Of a DNA stretch of 64,000 nucleotides, positions 56,409 through 64,000 are shown piece by piece. The notes under the pieces are model-generated. The model was not told where the DNA came from, did not search any database, and worked only from the letters and a program-made list of their open reading frames with translations. Source of the stretch: Alphaproteobacteria bacterium (lineage in GTDB: Bacteria; Pseudomonadota; Alphaproteobacteria; Rhizobiales; Rhizobiaceae); the NCBI GenBank assembly GCA_016861165.1, contig BOKV01000004.1:1-64000 (forward strand). The letters are read 5' to 3'. How positions within the stretch are numbered: the first letter of the stretch is position 1; every line of letters begins with the position of its first letter. The position numbers and the translations under genes were made by a program.

Positions 56409-57419
56409 CTAGCCGAAACGCCCGCGCCAGGTCGGGAACGGGTCGCCGGCGGCCGGCGTGGCGGCATAGACGCCGCGGGCGATCGCCCGCGCGACGGTCG
56501 CCGCAGCGGCCGCGCACAGGTCGACGAAGGCGTGGGCATCGGCCGGCGCGGCGCGTCGGCCGGTCGCCAGGGCGAACACGAGGTCGCCGTCATGGGGCGT
56601 GTGGGCCGGCCAGATCGCCCGCGCGAAGCCGTCATGGGCGGCGACCGCCAGGCGCTTGGCCTGCGCCTTGGAGAGCGTCGCATCGGTGGCGATGACGGCG
56701 AGCGTGGTGCTCGACAATGCCGGCAGCGCGTCGCGGTATTTGAGGCGGATTTCGCTCGCCCCGGGCGGCATGGGGGCGGGCAGGCCGCGCCCGCCGAACT
56801 CCTCCTCGACCTCGAAAGGGGCGGCCCAGAACCGGCCGGTGTCGGCGACGATGACGCTGCCGATGGGATTGACCGCGACGAGCGCGCCGACCGTGGCGCC
56901 ATCGCCGAGCAACGCCGAGGCGGAGCCGAGCCCGCCCTTCAGCCCGGCCGTGGTGGCACCGCAGCCGGCGCCGACGCTGCCGAGTTCGAACGATCGCCCG
57001 ACGCCCGCCGCCGCGGCATGGCCAAGCTCGCGATAGGGCGGATGAAGTCCCCAGTCCTTGTCGCCGCCGTTGGCGAGGTCGAACAGGATGGCGGCGGGGA
57101 CGATCGGCACGCGATGGCCACCGACATCGAGGCCGCGGCCCTGGCCGCGCAGCCAGGCCTGCGCGCCCGCCGCCGCGTCCAGCCCGTAGGCCGAGCCGCC
57201 CGAGAGGACGACGGCGTCGACCCTCTCCACGGTGTTCTCGGGCGCCAGCAGGTCGGTCTCGCGCGTGCCCGGCGCGCCGCCCATCACGTGGACGGCGGCC
57301 ACCGCCGGCTCGTCGCAGACGACGGCCGTCACCCCCGACTTCAGCCGTTCGTCTCGGCTGTTGCCGACGGCGAGCCCGGCCACGTCGGTGACCAGGTTGC
57401 GCGGACCCGGCCGGCTCAC
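56409..57419 (-). CDS. P1-family (DmpA/NylC-like) self-processing peptidase
   Basis: This 336-residue protein belongs to the N-terminal nucleophile P1 family (DmpA, BapA, NylC), which cut themselves into two chains and then act as aminopeptidases or amidases. DAVVLSGGSAYGLDAAAGAQAWL and GSVGAGCGATTAGLKGG are family motifs. The autocleavage segment is SSTTLAVIATDA (about 236-247), with Thr238 a plausible nucleophile; NylC relatives have Asn-Thr there, here Ser-Thr. It overlaps the upstream binding-protein gene by 4 bases, suggesting processing of an imported peptide or amide. Confidence 0.88.
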   Translation of the reverse strand: MSRPGPRNLVTDVAGLAVGNSRDERLKSGVTAVVCDEPAVAAVHVMGGAPGTRETDLLAPENTVERVDAVVLSGGSAYGLDAAAGAQAWLRGQGRGLDVGGHRVPIVPAAILFDLANGGDKDWGLHPPYRELGHAAAAGVGRSFELGSVGAGCGATTAGLKGGLGSASALLGDGATVGALVAVNPIGSVIVADTGRFWAAPFEVEEEFGGRGLPAPMPPGASEIRLKYRDALPALSSTTLAVIATDATLSKAQAKRLAVAAHDGFARAIWPAHTPHDGDLVFALATGRRAAPADAHAFVDLCAAAAATVARAIARGVYAATPAAGDPFPTWRGRFG

Positions 57420-58558
57420 TCGCCGTCTCCCTCGATCGGGCGGAAGCTGTCGCCCTGCCAGACATAGAGCCGGTAGGGATTGATCCGGTTGATGCCCGTC
57501 TCGTCGAAATCGACATGCCCGAGCACGGTGCCGAACACGGTCGCCGAAAGCGCCCTGGCGGTTTCAGCCGGGTCGTCGCGGCGCGCCGCCAGGGCCACCT
57601 GCAGCGCGGCGTAGCCCAGATAGACATAGGGCTCGGGCTCGATGCCGTTCGCCTCCAGCGTCAGCGTCAGGTCCTTGGCGGCGGGCAGGCTCGACGGGTC
57701 GGGCTCGATCACCGCCAGCGCTCCGTCCGGCACCATCGCACGCTGTTCGATCCAGGGCAGCAGGTCGAGCGAGGGGCCGCCGGCCAGTTCGATCTCGAGC
57801 CCGACTTCCACCGCGCCGCCGGCGATGACGGCGAAATCCTCCGGAGCGCCCGCCACAAACGCCGCCGTCACGCCGGCGCGTTGCAGGCGGCGCAGCATCG
57901 GGACCTGGCTCGACTGGGCCGGCCGGTAGGTGTCGGCGAATTGCGGCGGCAGGCCGGCCGCCTCCATGATGGCGCGGAACTCGTCGGCGAGCGTTCGACC
58001 GTAGACGGTGCCGTCGTCGACCAACGCCCAGGGCCGCCCTGTCCAGCGCCGCGACAGGCCCTGGGCGGCGGCGCGCGCGGCATCGGCGTCGGCGGGCGCT
58101 ATGCGCCAGACCTGCCAGTCGTGCCTGGCCCGGTCCTTCATCAGCCGCTCGGAACGTGCGCCGGCGATGATGACCGGCACGGAGCGGTTCTGGAACGCCT
58201 CGGCGGCGGCGAAGGCGGCGGCATCGCACAACAGTCCGGTGACGAGGCGCACATCGGCGTTGCGCAGGTCGGCGGCGGCCAGTTCGGCGATATCGGCGTC
58301 GCAGCCGTCGTCGACCACGACCAGTTCGACCGCGCCGCCCGGCGCCAGCGCTTCCAGCGCCAGCCGGGCGCCGTCCTGGAACTGGCGGCCGAGCAGCGCC
58401 GCATTGCCGCTCATCGGCAGCGACAGGCCGATCTTGTAGGCGGCCGCGGGCGCGCCACCACCGGCGAGGAAGGCGAGGGCGGCGATCAATGCCACGCGCC
58501 AGGGCCGGGCCGTGGCCGGCGGATAGGGCAAAGTGTGCTGGCGCCCGGCGTCGATCAT
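57416..58558 (-). CDS. Orphan ABC-type substrate-binding protein (Leu/Ile/Val-like)
   Basis: This 380-residue periplasmic protein has a signal peptide (cleavage near residue 40, after GAPAAA) and a type I periplasmic binding fold: YKIGLSLPMSGNAALLGRQFQDGARLALEAL, then VVDDGCDA and TGLLCDAAAFAAAEAFQ. It resembles branched-chain amino acid binding proteins (LivJ/K). No permease or ATPase gene is nearby. Its stop overlaps the start of the P1 peptidase gene. ATG 58558 is used; the upstream frame runs into the divergent promoter. Confidence 0.85.
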   Translation of the reverse strand: MIDAGRQHTLPYPPATARPWRVALIAALAFLAGGGAPAAAYKIGLSLPMSGNAALLGRQFQDGARLALEALAPGGAVELVVVDDGCDADIAELAAADLRNADVRLVTGLLCDAAAFAAAEAFQNRSVPVIIAGARSERLMKDRARHDWQVWRIAPADADAARAAAQGLSRRWTGRPWALVDDGTVYGRTLADEFRAIMEAAGLPPQFADTYRPAQSSQVPMLRRLQRAGVTAAFVAGAPEDFAVIAGGAVEVGLEIELAGGPSLDLLPWIEQRAMVPDGALAVIEPDPSSLPAAKDLTLTLEANGIEPEPYVYLGYAALQVALAARRDDPAETARALSATVFGTVLGHVDFDETGINRINPYRLYVWQGDSFRPIEGDGE

Positions 58559-58706
58559 CGCGCCGGACTGTACGGTCGGTGTCGACGCCGCGCAAGGAAC
58601 GGACATGCCCTTTACACGGCCGTTCGCGCAAGCCACAATTCGGCCCGCGGCCGGGGAGCCGGTTCCGGGCCGGAAAATCAACAATATATCAAGGGAGTTT
58701 CAGCTC

Positions 58707-59915
58707 ATGATCGCCACGCTCAGACCAGTTTTAGCCGCCGGGATCGCGGTTGCCGCGTTCGCTGGGCCGGCGACGGCTGAGGACATCAAGATCGGTTTCC
58801 TCGGCGGCATCACCGGGCCGATCGAGAGCCTGGTGCCGCCGATCGTCGACGGCGCCCAGCTCGCGCTGCGCCATGTCAACGAGCAGGGCGGCCTTCTGGG
58901 CGGCAACAACGCCGTGCTGGTGGTCGGCGACACCACCTGCGCCGACGCCACCAAGGCGGCCGACGCCGCCGACCGCGTCGTCAACGTCGACAAGGTCGTC
59001 GCCATCGTCGGCGCGCTGTGCTCGGGCGCCACCATCTCGGCGGCCAACAACGCCGCCATCCCGGGCGGTGTCGTCATGATCTCGCCGGCCTCGACCTCGC
59101 CGGCGATCACCACCATGGACGACAAGGATCTCGTCTACCGCACGGCCACCTCGGACGCCTACCAGGGCGAGGTGCTGGCCCGCCTGATCGCCTCCAAGGG
59201 CGTCACCAACATCGCCATCACCTATGTCAACAACGACTACGGCAAGGGTCTGGCAGAATCGCTTGCCAGCGCCTTCCCCAATAATGGCGGGACGGTCGCC
59301 GTCAACGAGGCGCATGAGGACGGCAAGGCCGACTACCGCTCCGAGCTGGGCTCGCTTGCCGCCAGCGGCGTCACCGATCTCGTCATCATCGGCTATGCCG
59401 ACGGCTCGGGCGGTACCATCCTGCGCCAGGCGCTGGAGACTGGCGATTTCACCCAGTTCTTCTCCGCCGACGGCATGGTGTCGGACAAGATCGCCGCCGA
59501 ACTCGGCTCCCAGCTCGAGGGCAAGCTGGTCATGACCAAGCCGGGAACGCCGGAAATTCCGGGCGCGGCCAGCTTCAACAAGCTGGCGGCCGACGCCGGC
59601 GTCAAGGCCGATGGCGTCTTCGTGCCGAACTCCTATGACGCCGCCTTCATCATCGCGCTGGCGATCGAGCAGGCCGGCTCCACCGACCGCGCCGAAATCG
59701 CCAAGCACATCCGCGATGTCGCCAGCGCGCCGGGCGACGTGATCCTGCCGGGCGAATGGGCCAAGGCGGTCGAGGCGATCAAGGCCGGCCGCGGCGTCAA
59801 TTACGAAGGAGCGGCCGGCGGCCACGATTTCGACGAAAACGGCGACGTGTCGACCGTCTTCCTGCATACCGAGGTCAAGGACGGCAAGGTGGTCGAGCTC
59901 GGCCTGGCCGAATAG
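58707..59915 (+). CDS. Branched-chain amino acid-type ABC substrate-binding protein
   Basis: This 402-residue periplasmic binding protein has a signal peptide (cleavage after ATAE near residue 25). The type I fold begins IKIGFLGGITGPIESLVPPIVDGAQLAL, and VVGDTTCADATKAADAADRVV and SPASTSPAITTM line the ligand cleft. Transport genes livHMGF are absent here, so it must work with permease genes elsewhere or serve a sensor. ATG 58707 follows GGGAG. Divergent from another orphan binding protein across 148 bases; repeat A starts right after its stop. Confidence 0.9.
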   Translation: MIATLRPVLAAGIAVAAFAGPATAEDIKIGFLGGITGPIESLVPPIVDGAQLALRHVNEQGGLLGGNNAVLVVGDTTCADATKAADAADRVVNVDKVVAIVGALCSGATISAANNAAIPGGVVMISPASTSPAITTMDDKDLVYRTATSDAYQGEVLARLIASKGVTNIAITYVNNDYGKGLAESLASAFPNNGGTVAVNEAHEDGKADYRSELGSLAASGVTDLVIIGYADGSGGTILRQALETGDFTQFFSADGMVSDKIAAELGSQLEGKLVMTKPGTPEIPGAASFNKLAADAGVKADGVFVPNSYDAAFIIALAIEQAGSTDRAEIAKHIRDVASAPGDVILPGEWAKAVEAIKAGRGVNYEGAAGGHDFDENGDVSTVFLHTEVKDGKVVELGLAE

Positions 59916-59916
59916 T

Positions 59917-59976
59917 GCCTCATCCCGCCGAACGGCAACGCGGGGCGGACAGGACTATGCGACAAGATAAATAGAC
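59917..59976 (+). repeat. Dispersed intergenic repeat A, copy 4
   Basis: This 60-base core matches the reverse complement of 8441-8501 with about eight differences (GCCTCATCCCGCCG, GGCAACGCG, GCGGACAGGA, ATGCGACAAGATAAATAGA). It begins one base after the stop codon of the branched-chain binding protein gene. This orientation relative to the upstream gene is the same as at 8930-8990 relative to the cinA-like gene, but opposite to 8405-8501 relative to the RDD-like gene. Confidence 0.78.
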
Positions 59977-60019
59977 GGAGCAGAATTCCGATCCCGCAGA
60001 TATCGATCACGAAAAGCGA

Positions 60020-60047
60020 GACTCCGCCGGCGGCCGCCGGCGGAGTC
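60020..60047. terminator. Perfect 28-base palindrome, bidirectional terminator
   Basis: GACTCCGCCGGCGG (60020-60033) is followed directly by its exact complement (60034-60047), then TTCTC. It lies between the convergent binding-protein and DsbA-family genes, with AAAAGC on the other side, fitting a terminator for both strands. Confidence 0.8.
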
Positions 60048-60079
60048 TTCTCGGTTCTGTCACGGGGTTCCGTCGGGAT

Positions 60080-60850
60080 TCAGCAGGTCGCCTTGCCGCA
60101 CTGGCCGACATTGGCGACCCTGGTGCTGAGGTCGTCGAAGCCGACGGCGCCGAACACCACTTCGTCGCCGACGACATAGGACGGCGTGCCGGTGATGCCG
60201 AGGTCCTCGGCGAGCTTGTGGTTCTGGCGAATGGTGTCGAGCACGACCGGCTCGCCGGCGGCGGCGGCGATCGCCTCGCGGTCGGCGCCCAGCGAGACGG
60301 CGAGTTCGAGTGCCCGCTCGCCGTCCTTGAGCCCCTCGGCGCCAAGCAGCTGGCGATGGAACTCGGCCGCCTTGTCGGGCATCAGGCGGGCGAAGGCGAT
60401 GCTGATCTTGTGCGCGTCGAACGATTGCTGGCTGAGGATGGGAAATTCCTTGAGCACGAAGCGGACATTGCCGTCCTCGACCAGACGGTTCATGTCGCTG
60501 AGCGCCCGCTGGCAGAAACCGCAATTGTAGTCGAAGAACTCGACGATGGTGATCGGCGCGTCGGGGCTGCCGATGGCAATCTGGTTGGTGGCCGAATAGA
60601 TCGCCTCGCTCTGGTCGCTCAGCGTCTTCTGCTGGGCGGCGAGGCGGTTGGCCTTCTGCTTGGCTTCGAGCGCTTCCTGGACTTCCAGCATCAGCTCCGG
60701 ATTGGCCAGCAGGTATTCGCGGATGACCTGCTCGATCTCCTTGCGCGCCGCCTCGTCGAGGGCGAGCGCCGGGCGCGGCAGCACGACGGCGGTGGCGGCC
60801 AGGGCGAAAACGGCGGCGGCCGCGCAAGCGCGGATCGACGGAAGGGCCAT
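60080..60850 (-). CDS. DsbA-family thiol:disulfide oxidoreductase (Com1-like)
   Basis: This 256-residue periplasmic protein has a signal peptide (cleavage near ALAL, residue 30), a helical N-terminal extension (EQVIREYLLANPELMLEVQEALE) and a DsbA-type thioredoxin domain with CGFC (Cys110, Cys113) and cis-Pro TGTPSYVV. The N-terminal extension matches the ScsC/Com1 subfamily, whose members may trimerise and act as isomerases or oxidases. It lies 25 bases downstream of the M48 peptidase, forming an operon. Confidence 0.92.
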   Translation of the reverse strand: MALPSIRACAAAAVFALAATAVVLPRPALALDEAARKEIEQVIREYLLANPELMLEVQEALEAKQKANRLAAQQKTLSDQSEAIYSATNQIAIGSPDAPITIVEFFDYNCGFCQRALSDMNRLVEDGNVRFVLKEFPILSQQSFDAHKISIAFARLMPDKAAEFHRQLLGAEGLKDGERALELAVSLGADREAIAAAAGEPVVLDTIRQNHKLAEDLGITGTPSYVVGDEVVFGAVGFDDLSTRVANVGQCGKATC

Positions 60851-60875
60851 GAACTATCTCCTGTTTGGCGCGGCG

Positions 60876-62258
60876 CTATTTGTATTTGGGAGGCTTATAG
60901 TCGATGATGTCCTGCATTCGAAGCCATTCCGGGCTGCCGTGCTTCAATTTTGGTTGAGCCATCTTGGCCAGCCCCTGGGCGTCCTTGATGTTGGTCGCAT
61001 AGAAGGCTTCCTCCGCCGCCGCCGCCCGCGCCAGGTCGGGCTCTCCCTTGGCGGCATAGGCGCGCGCCAGCAGGCCGTGGCCGCGCGCGTTGGATGGGTC
61101 GCGGCTCAATCCCGCCTTGATCTCGACGATCGCCTTGTCGACCAGCGTGCTGTCGCGCGTCTCCAGCATGGCGTGGCCGAGCAGGACGCGGATGAGGCCG
61201 GACTTGTTGCGATCAAGGCTGATGGCGCTCTGCAGCGCCCTGGTGGCCCCGGCCGGATCGCCGCCGCGCAGCAGCATCTCGCCCTTCATTTCGTAAAGAT
61301 AGGGGTTCTTCGGCTGTTCGGCGATCAGCCGGTCGATGACTGGAACCGCCTGCGCGGTCTGGCCGCGCAGGAACAGCGCGATGGCGAGGCCGTAGCGGGC
61401 CGCCGCCCCCTGCGGATCCTTGGCGAACAGGCTCTGCAGTTCGCCGGGCTGGCCGGTATAGGCGGCGATCTTGGCGCGCGCCATGTCGTGGCGCAGCTGC
61501 AGTTCGGGCGGATCGCTGGTTTCGAAATGCGGGCTTTCGCGCGCGAGGTTCTCCAGGAGCGCGATGCGCTCGCGCGGCATCGGGTGGCTCTGCATGTAGG
61601 GGTCGATGCGGCTGCCGGAGAACAGCAGGTCCTGCGAGAAGCGTTCCATCGTGCGCAGTATGCCGCGGCCGGACTGGCGGGTCTCGGTGAGCAGGCGGAT
61701 GGCGGTATTGTCGGCGGCGGCTTCCTCCGAGCGGCGGTAGGCGAGCAGACTGCGCAGCAGTGCCGACTGGCCGCCGAGCGCCAGCGCCGGTCCGGCCGCC
61801 GACCCCGCCTCACCGCCGAGAATGGCCGCGCCGGCGCCGGCGATCACGGCCAGCGCGGCCATCAGATTGGCCTTGTCGAGGCGGTCGCGCAGGCCGGCCT
61901 GGTGGCCGCCGATGACATGACCGGTCTCGTGCGCCATCACGCCGATGATTTCATTGGGCGTCTCGGCCGCCATGATCGCGCCGGTGTTGATGAACATGCG
62001 CCGGCCGGTCACGAAGGCGTTGAAGCGGCGATCGTTGATGATGTAGACGGCAATGGCGCCGCTGCCGAGCCCGGCCGCCCGGAAGATCGGCGTCGTGTAG
62101 TCCTGCAGCAGCGCCTCGATCTCGGCGTCGCGCACCAGCGGCAGGCGGGCCTTGCCCTGCGCCATTGCGACGGACGAGGCGATGGATGCCGTCAGCAGGA
62201 CCATGAGCGCGGCGACCGCGCGGACGGCGGCGGCTGACCCCTTCCATGGGTCGGGCAT
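60876..62258 (-). CDS. M48-family metallopeptidase with TPR-like region (BepA/YfgC-like)
   Basis: This 460-residue periplasmic zinc peptidase has a signal-like segment (about 10-33), HETGH (His110, His114) with ESSAA-type ligand EEAAAD further on, and a C-terminal tetratricopeptide region (residues 300-440; repeated helices such as FLRGQTAQAVPVIDRLIAEQP). BepA of E. coli has this layout and degrades misassembled LptD and BAM substrates. The start is uncertain: ATG 62258 gives the best signal peptide; ATG 62294 is possible. Coupled to the DsbA-family gene, a sensible pairing for envelope quality control. Confidence 0.9.
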   Translation of the reverse strand: MPDPWKGSAAAVRAVAALMVLLTASIASSVAMAQGKARLPLVRDAEIEALLQDYTTPIFRAAGLGSGAIAVYIINDRRFNAFVTGRRMFINTGAIMAAETPNEIIGVMAHETGHVIGGHQAGLRDRLDKANLMAALAVIAGAGAAILGGEAGSAAGPALALGGQSALLRSLLAYRRSEEAAADNTAIRLLTETRQSGRGILRTMERFSQDLLFSGSRIDPYMQSHPMPRERIALLENLARESPHFETSDPPELQLRHDMARAKIAAYTGQPGELQSLFAKDPQGAAARYGLAIALFLRGQTAQAVPVIDRLIAEQPKNPYLYEMKGEMLLRGGDPAGATRALQSAISLDRNKSGLIRVLLGHAMLETRDSTLVDKAIVEIKAGLSRDPSNARGHGLLARAYAAKGEPDLARAAAAEEAFYATNIKDAQGLAKMAQPKLKHGSPEWLRMQDIIDYKPPKYK

Positions 62259-62396
62259 GGCGGGTTTCGCTCTGGCGGTTGCGGATCGGGGCATATAGAA
62301 AGCCGCTTGTCGGGGAAACCGCTCAGGGTCAACCATCGCAATGAGACGAATTTGCGGCGCCGCGAGTGGCGGTGCCTTCAGCAGGACACGGGCACG

Positions 62397-63596
62397 ATGA
62401 GGCATGCGGACGCCGGGCCGGGCGGGCGGCCGCCGCTCGCGGCCTCGTCAAGGAGCCGCATCGAGCCGTTCCGGGCGATGAGCGTGGTGGCGCGGGCGGG
62501 CGAACTGGCCGGGGCGGGCCGTGACATCGTGCTGATGTGCGTCGGCCAGCCGGACGCGCCGGCGCCGCTCGCCGCGCGCGAGGCGGCGGCGCGGGCGGCG
62601 CTTGCCGGTCCGATCGGCTACACCGCCTCGGCCGGCACGCCGGCGCTGCGCCGGCGCATCGCGCGCCATTATCGCGAGCGGTACGGCGTCGAACCCGACC
62701 CCGCCCGCGTCTATGTCACCACCGGATCGTCGGCCGGCTTCATCCTGTCGTTTCTGGCCGCATTCGACGCCGGCGACCGCGTCGCCATTCCGGCGCCCGG
62801 CTATCCGGCCTATCGCAACATCCTACGGGCGCTGTCGCTCGAGCCGGTCGAGATCGAGTGCGTCGCCGCCGACCGCTGGGTCATCACGCCGGCGCTGCTT
62901 GAAGCGGCGCACGCGCGGGCGCCGCTCGCCGGGCTGCTGGTCGCCAACCCCAACAATCCGAACGGCACCATGCTGCGGCCGGAGGCCTTCCACGCGCTGG
63001 TCGATGCGGCGCGCGCGCTCGGCATCCGGCTGATTTCGGACGAGATCTATCACGGCCTTACCTTCGACATGGCCGAGACGACGGCGCTCGGCCTCGACGA
63101 GGACGCCTTCGTCATCAACTCGTTCTCGAAGTTTTTCTGCATGACCGGCTGGCGGGTCGGCTGGATGGTGGTGCCGGAAGCGATGATCGAGACGGTCGAC
63201 CGGTTGCAGCAGAATGCCTTCATCTGCGCGCCCGAGATATCGCAGATCGCGGCGCTGGCCGCCTTCGACGGCATGGCCGAGCTGGAGGCGGTCCGGCGCG
63301 GCTATGCCCGCAACCGCGCGCTGATGCTGGCGCGACTGCCACGACTGGGCTTCGGCGAGGTCCAGCCGATCGATGGCGCCTTCTATGCCTATGCCGAGGC
63401 GGGCGCGCTCGCCGACGACACCGCGCGCTTCGCCGCCCGCCTGCTGGAGGAGGCCGGCGTCGCGGTGACGCCCGGCGTCGATTTCGACGCCAGGCGCGGG
63501 CGGCGGTGGCTTCGCTTTTCCTTCGCCGGCGATCACGGGCGCATCGCCGAGGGTCTCGACCGGATCGAGGCGTGGCTCGGGCGCCAGAACCGCTGA
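62397..63596 (+). CDS. Class I PLP-dependent aminotransferase
   Basis: This 399-residue fold type I aminotransferase resembles AspC/AlaT-like enzymes. VTTGSSAGFILSFLAAF is the cofactor phosphate loop, NPNNPNGTML and ISDEIYHGLTF hold Asn and Asp/Tyr contacts, and NSFSKFFCMTGWRVGW the PLP Lys and Arg. Amino acid specificity cannot be told. ATG 62397 with MRHADAGPGG leader is the most plausible start. Divergent from the M48 gene. Confidence 0.9.
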   Translation: MRHADAGPGGRPPLAASSRSRIEPFRAMSVVARAGELAGAGRDIVLMCVGQPDAPAPLAAREAAARAALAGPIGYTASAGTPALRRRIARHYRERYGVEPDPARVYVTTGSSAGFILSFLAAFDAGDRVAIPAPGYPAYRNILRALSLEPVEIECVAADRWVITPALLEAAHARAPLAGLLVANPNNPNGTMLRPEAFHALVDAARALGIRLISDEIYHGLTFDMAETTALGLDEDAFVINSFSKFFCMTGWRVGWMVVPEAMIETVDRLQQNAFICAPEISQIAALAAFDGMAELEAVRRGYARNRALMLARLPRLGFGEVQPIDGAFYAYAEAGALADDTARFAARLLEEAGVAVTPGVDFDARRGRRWLRFSFAGDHGRIAEGLDRIEAWLGRQNR

Positions 63597-63633
63597 GCGG
63601 CCGGGCGGCACGCCATCGACCGGCGAACGCGGG

Positions 63634-64000
63634 TCAGAAGAATCCGCCGCCTCTGCTCCACCAGCCCGAACGCTTGCGCTCTGGCTGCTCCTCGCGGGGC
63701 GGGACGCTTTCGTCGGGTGCCGACACCGATTCGACCGAGGACGCCTCGGCCAGCACCTTCTCGGTGGCCTCGCCGCGCGGGCGCCGCGTCGTTCGCCGGC
63801 GGCGGCTGGCCGCCGACGCTTCATCGTCTTCTTCCTCGTCGGCGAGGGCGCTCGCCGCCTCGCGGGCGGCTGCCGGAGCCGTCACTTCGGCCGCCGGCGT
63901 CTCGGCGATCGCCGCCCCGGTCACGGCGGCGGGCGCGGCTGCCGGGGCGATCGGCACCTCGGCGGCCTCCTCGGTGATGGCCGACTCGTCGTCCTCTTCC
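63634..64000 (-). CDS. rne: Ribonuclease E, C-terminal end (5' part outside window)
   Basis: The frame runs off the right edge, and only the last 122 codons are visible. The product is acidic/Ala-rich, then Arg-rich (RRRRTTRRPRG), and ends in ERKRSGWWSRGGGFF, a terminal motif typical of the RNase E scaffold tail in rhizobia. The tail binds RNA and degradosome partners. The gene reads toward the convergent aminotransferase. Identification rests on the tail only, so a different Arg-rich protein cannot be fully excluded. Confidence 0.78.
   Translation of the reverse strand, partial: EEDDESAITEEAAEVPIAPAAAPAAVTGAAIAETPAAEVTAPAAAREAASALADEEEDDEASAASRRRRTTRRPRGEATEKVLAEASSVESVSAPDESVPPREEQPERKRSGWWSRGGGFF

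Overview
The window is a GC-rich chromosomal segment of an alphaproteobacterium, most likely of the Hyphomicrobiales (Rhizobiales). The markers are a B12-dependent ribonucleotide reductase, the DUF1476 zeta inhibitor of F1-ATPase beside purC, an AldR-like regulator divergent from ald, a MocR regulator divergent from a DUF1127 gene, a type II DAHP synthase, the arginine-rich tail of RNase E, and a giant coiled-coil membrane protein resembling the Growth Pole Ring protein of polar-growing rhizobia. Most of the window is dense housekeeping sequence, with no phage, IS or CRISPR.

Layout. 0-6.4 kb: a GIY-YIG protein among REP-like palindromes, an AT-richer HTH/ImmA-type peptidase pair, then nrdJ, preceded by two NrdR-like boxes. 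6.4-10.4 kb: small membrane proteins, gpt, cytochrome b561, a CinA-type molybdopterin-binding-domain protein and tRNA-Leu(UAA), with copies of a dispersed repeat placed just after stop codons. 10.4-15.6 kb: modABC, a Spy/CpxP-like periplasmic protein behind an FNR/FixK-like box, a PNPOx-family protein and an MFS transporter. 15.6-18.8 kb: a secreted protein, an alpha/beta hydrolase overlapping an Lrp-type regulator, and divergent ald. 18.9-22.6 kb: a five-gene minus-strand run cysK, alanyl-tRNA editing protein, GFA protein, sulfurtransferase, GNAT. 22.8-24.2 kb: a diheme cytochrome c and a tetraheme NapC/NirT protein behind a perfect FNR-type palindrome. 24.5-34.7 kb: rpiA, DUF2059, gor, hydrolase, gamma-glutamylcyclotransferase, DAHP synthase, GFA, DODA-type dioxygenase, a probable permuted papain-fold lipoprotein and an OmpA-family protein.

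34.8-37.9 kb: minus-strand purL, bolA, an unlisted 46-residue membrane ORF, grxD. 38-43.7 kb: zinc-ribbon protein, MocR/DUF1127 pair, ferredoxin, DUF922 lipoprotein and folP-folB-folK. 43.7-49.2 kb: the 1818-residue GPR-like protein. 49.6-56.3 kb: small conserved proteins, an Hpt protein and the rest of the purine cluster (purQ, purS, purC, zeta inhibitor, purB), interleaved with a lipoprotein and a DUF3592 protein. 56.4-60 kb: a P1-family peptidase and two substrate-binding proteins without any transporter permease or ATPase. 60-64 kb: a DsbA-family protein, an M48 peptidase with a TPR-like region, a class I aminotransferase and the 3' end of rne.

No complete novel system such as a defence island is visible. 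The best leads are the GPR-like protein, whose repeats come in two lengths that differ by exactly 11 residues; two FNR-type boxes at the same distance from two redox/envelope genes; the HTH/ImmA pair with foreign-looking composition; the orphan binding proteins with the P1 peptidase; and the small membrane ORF between bolA and grxD.
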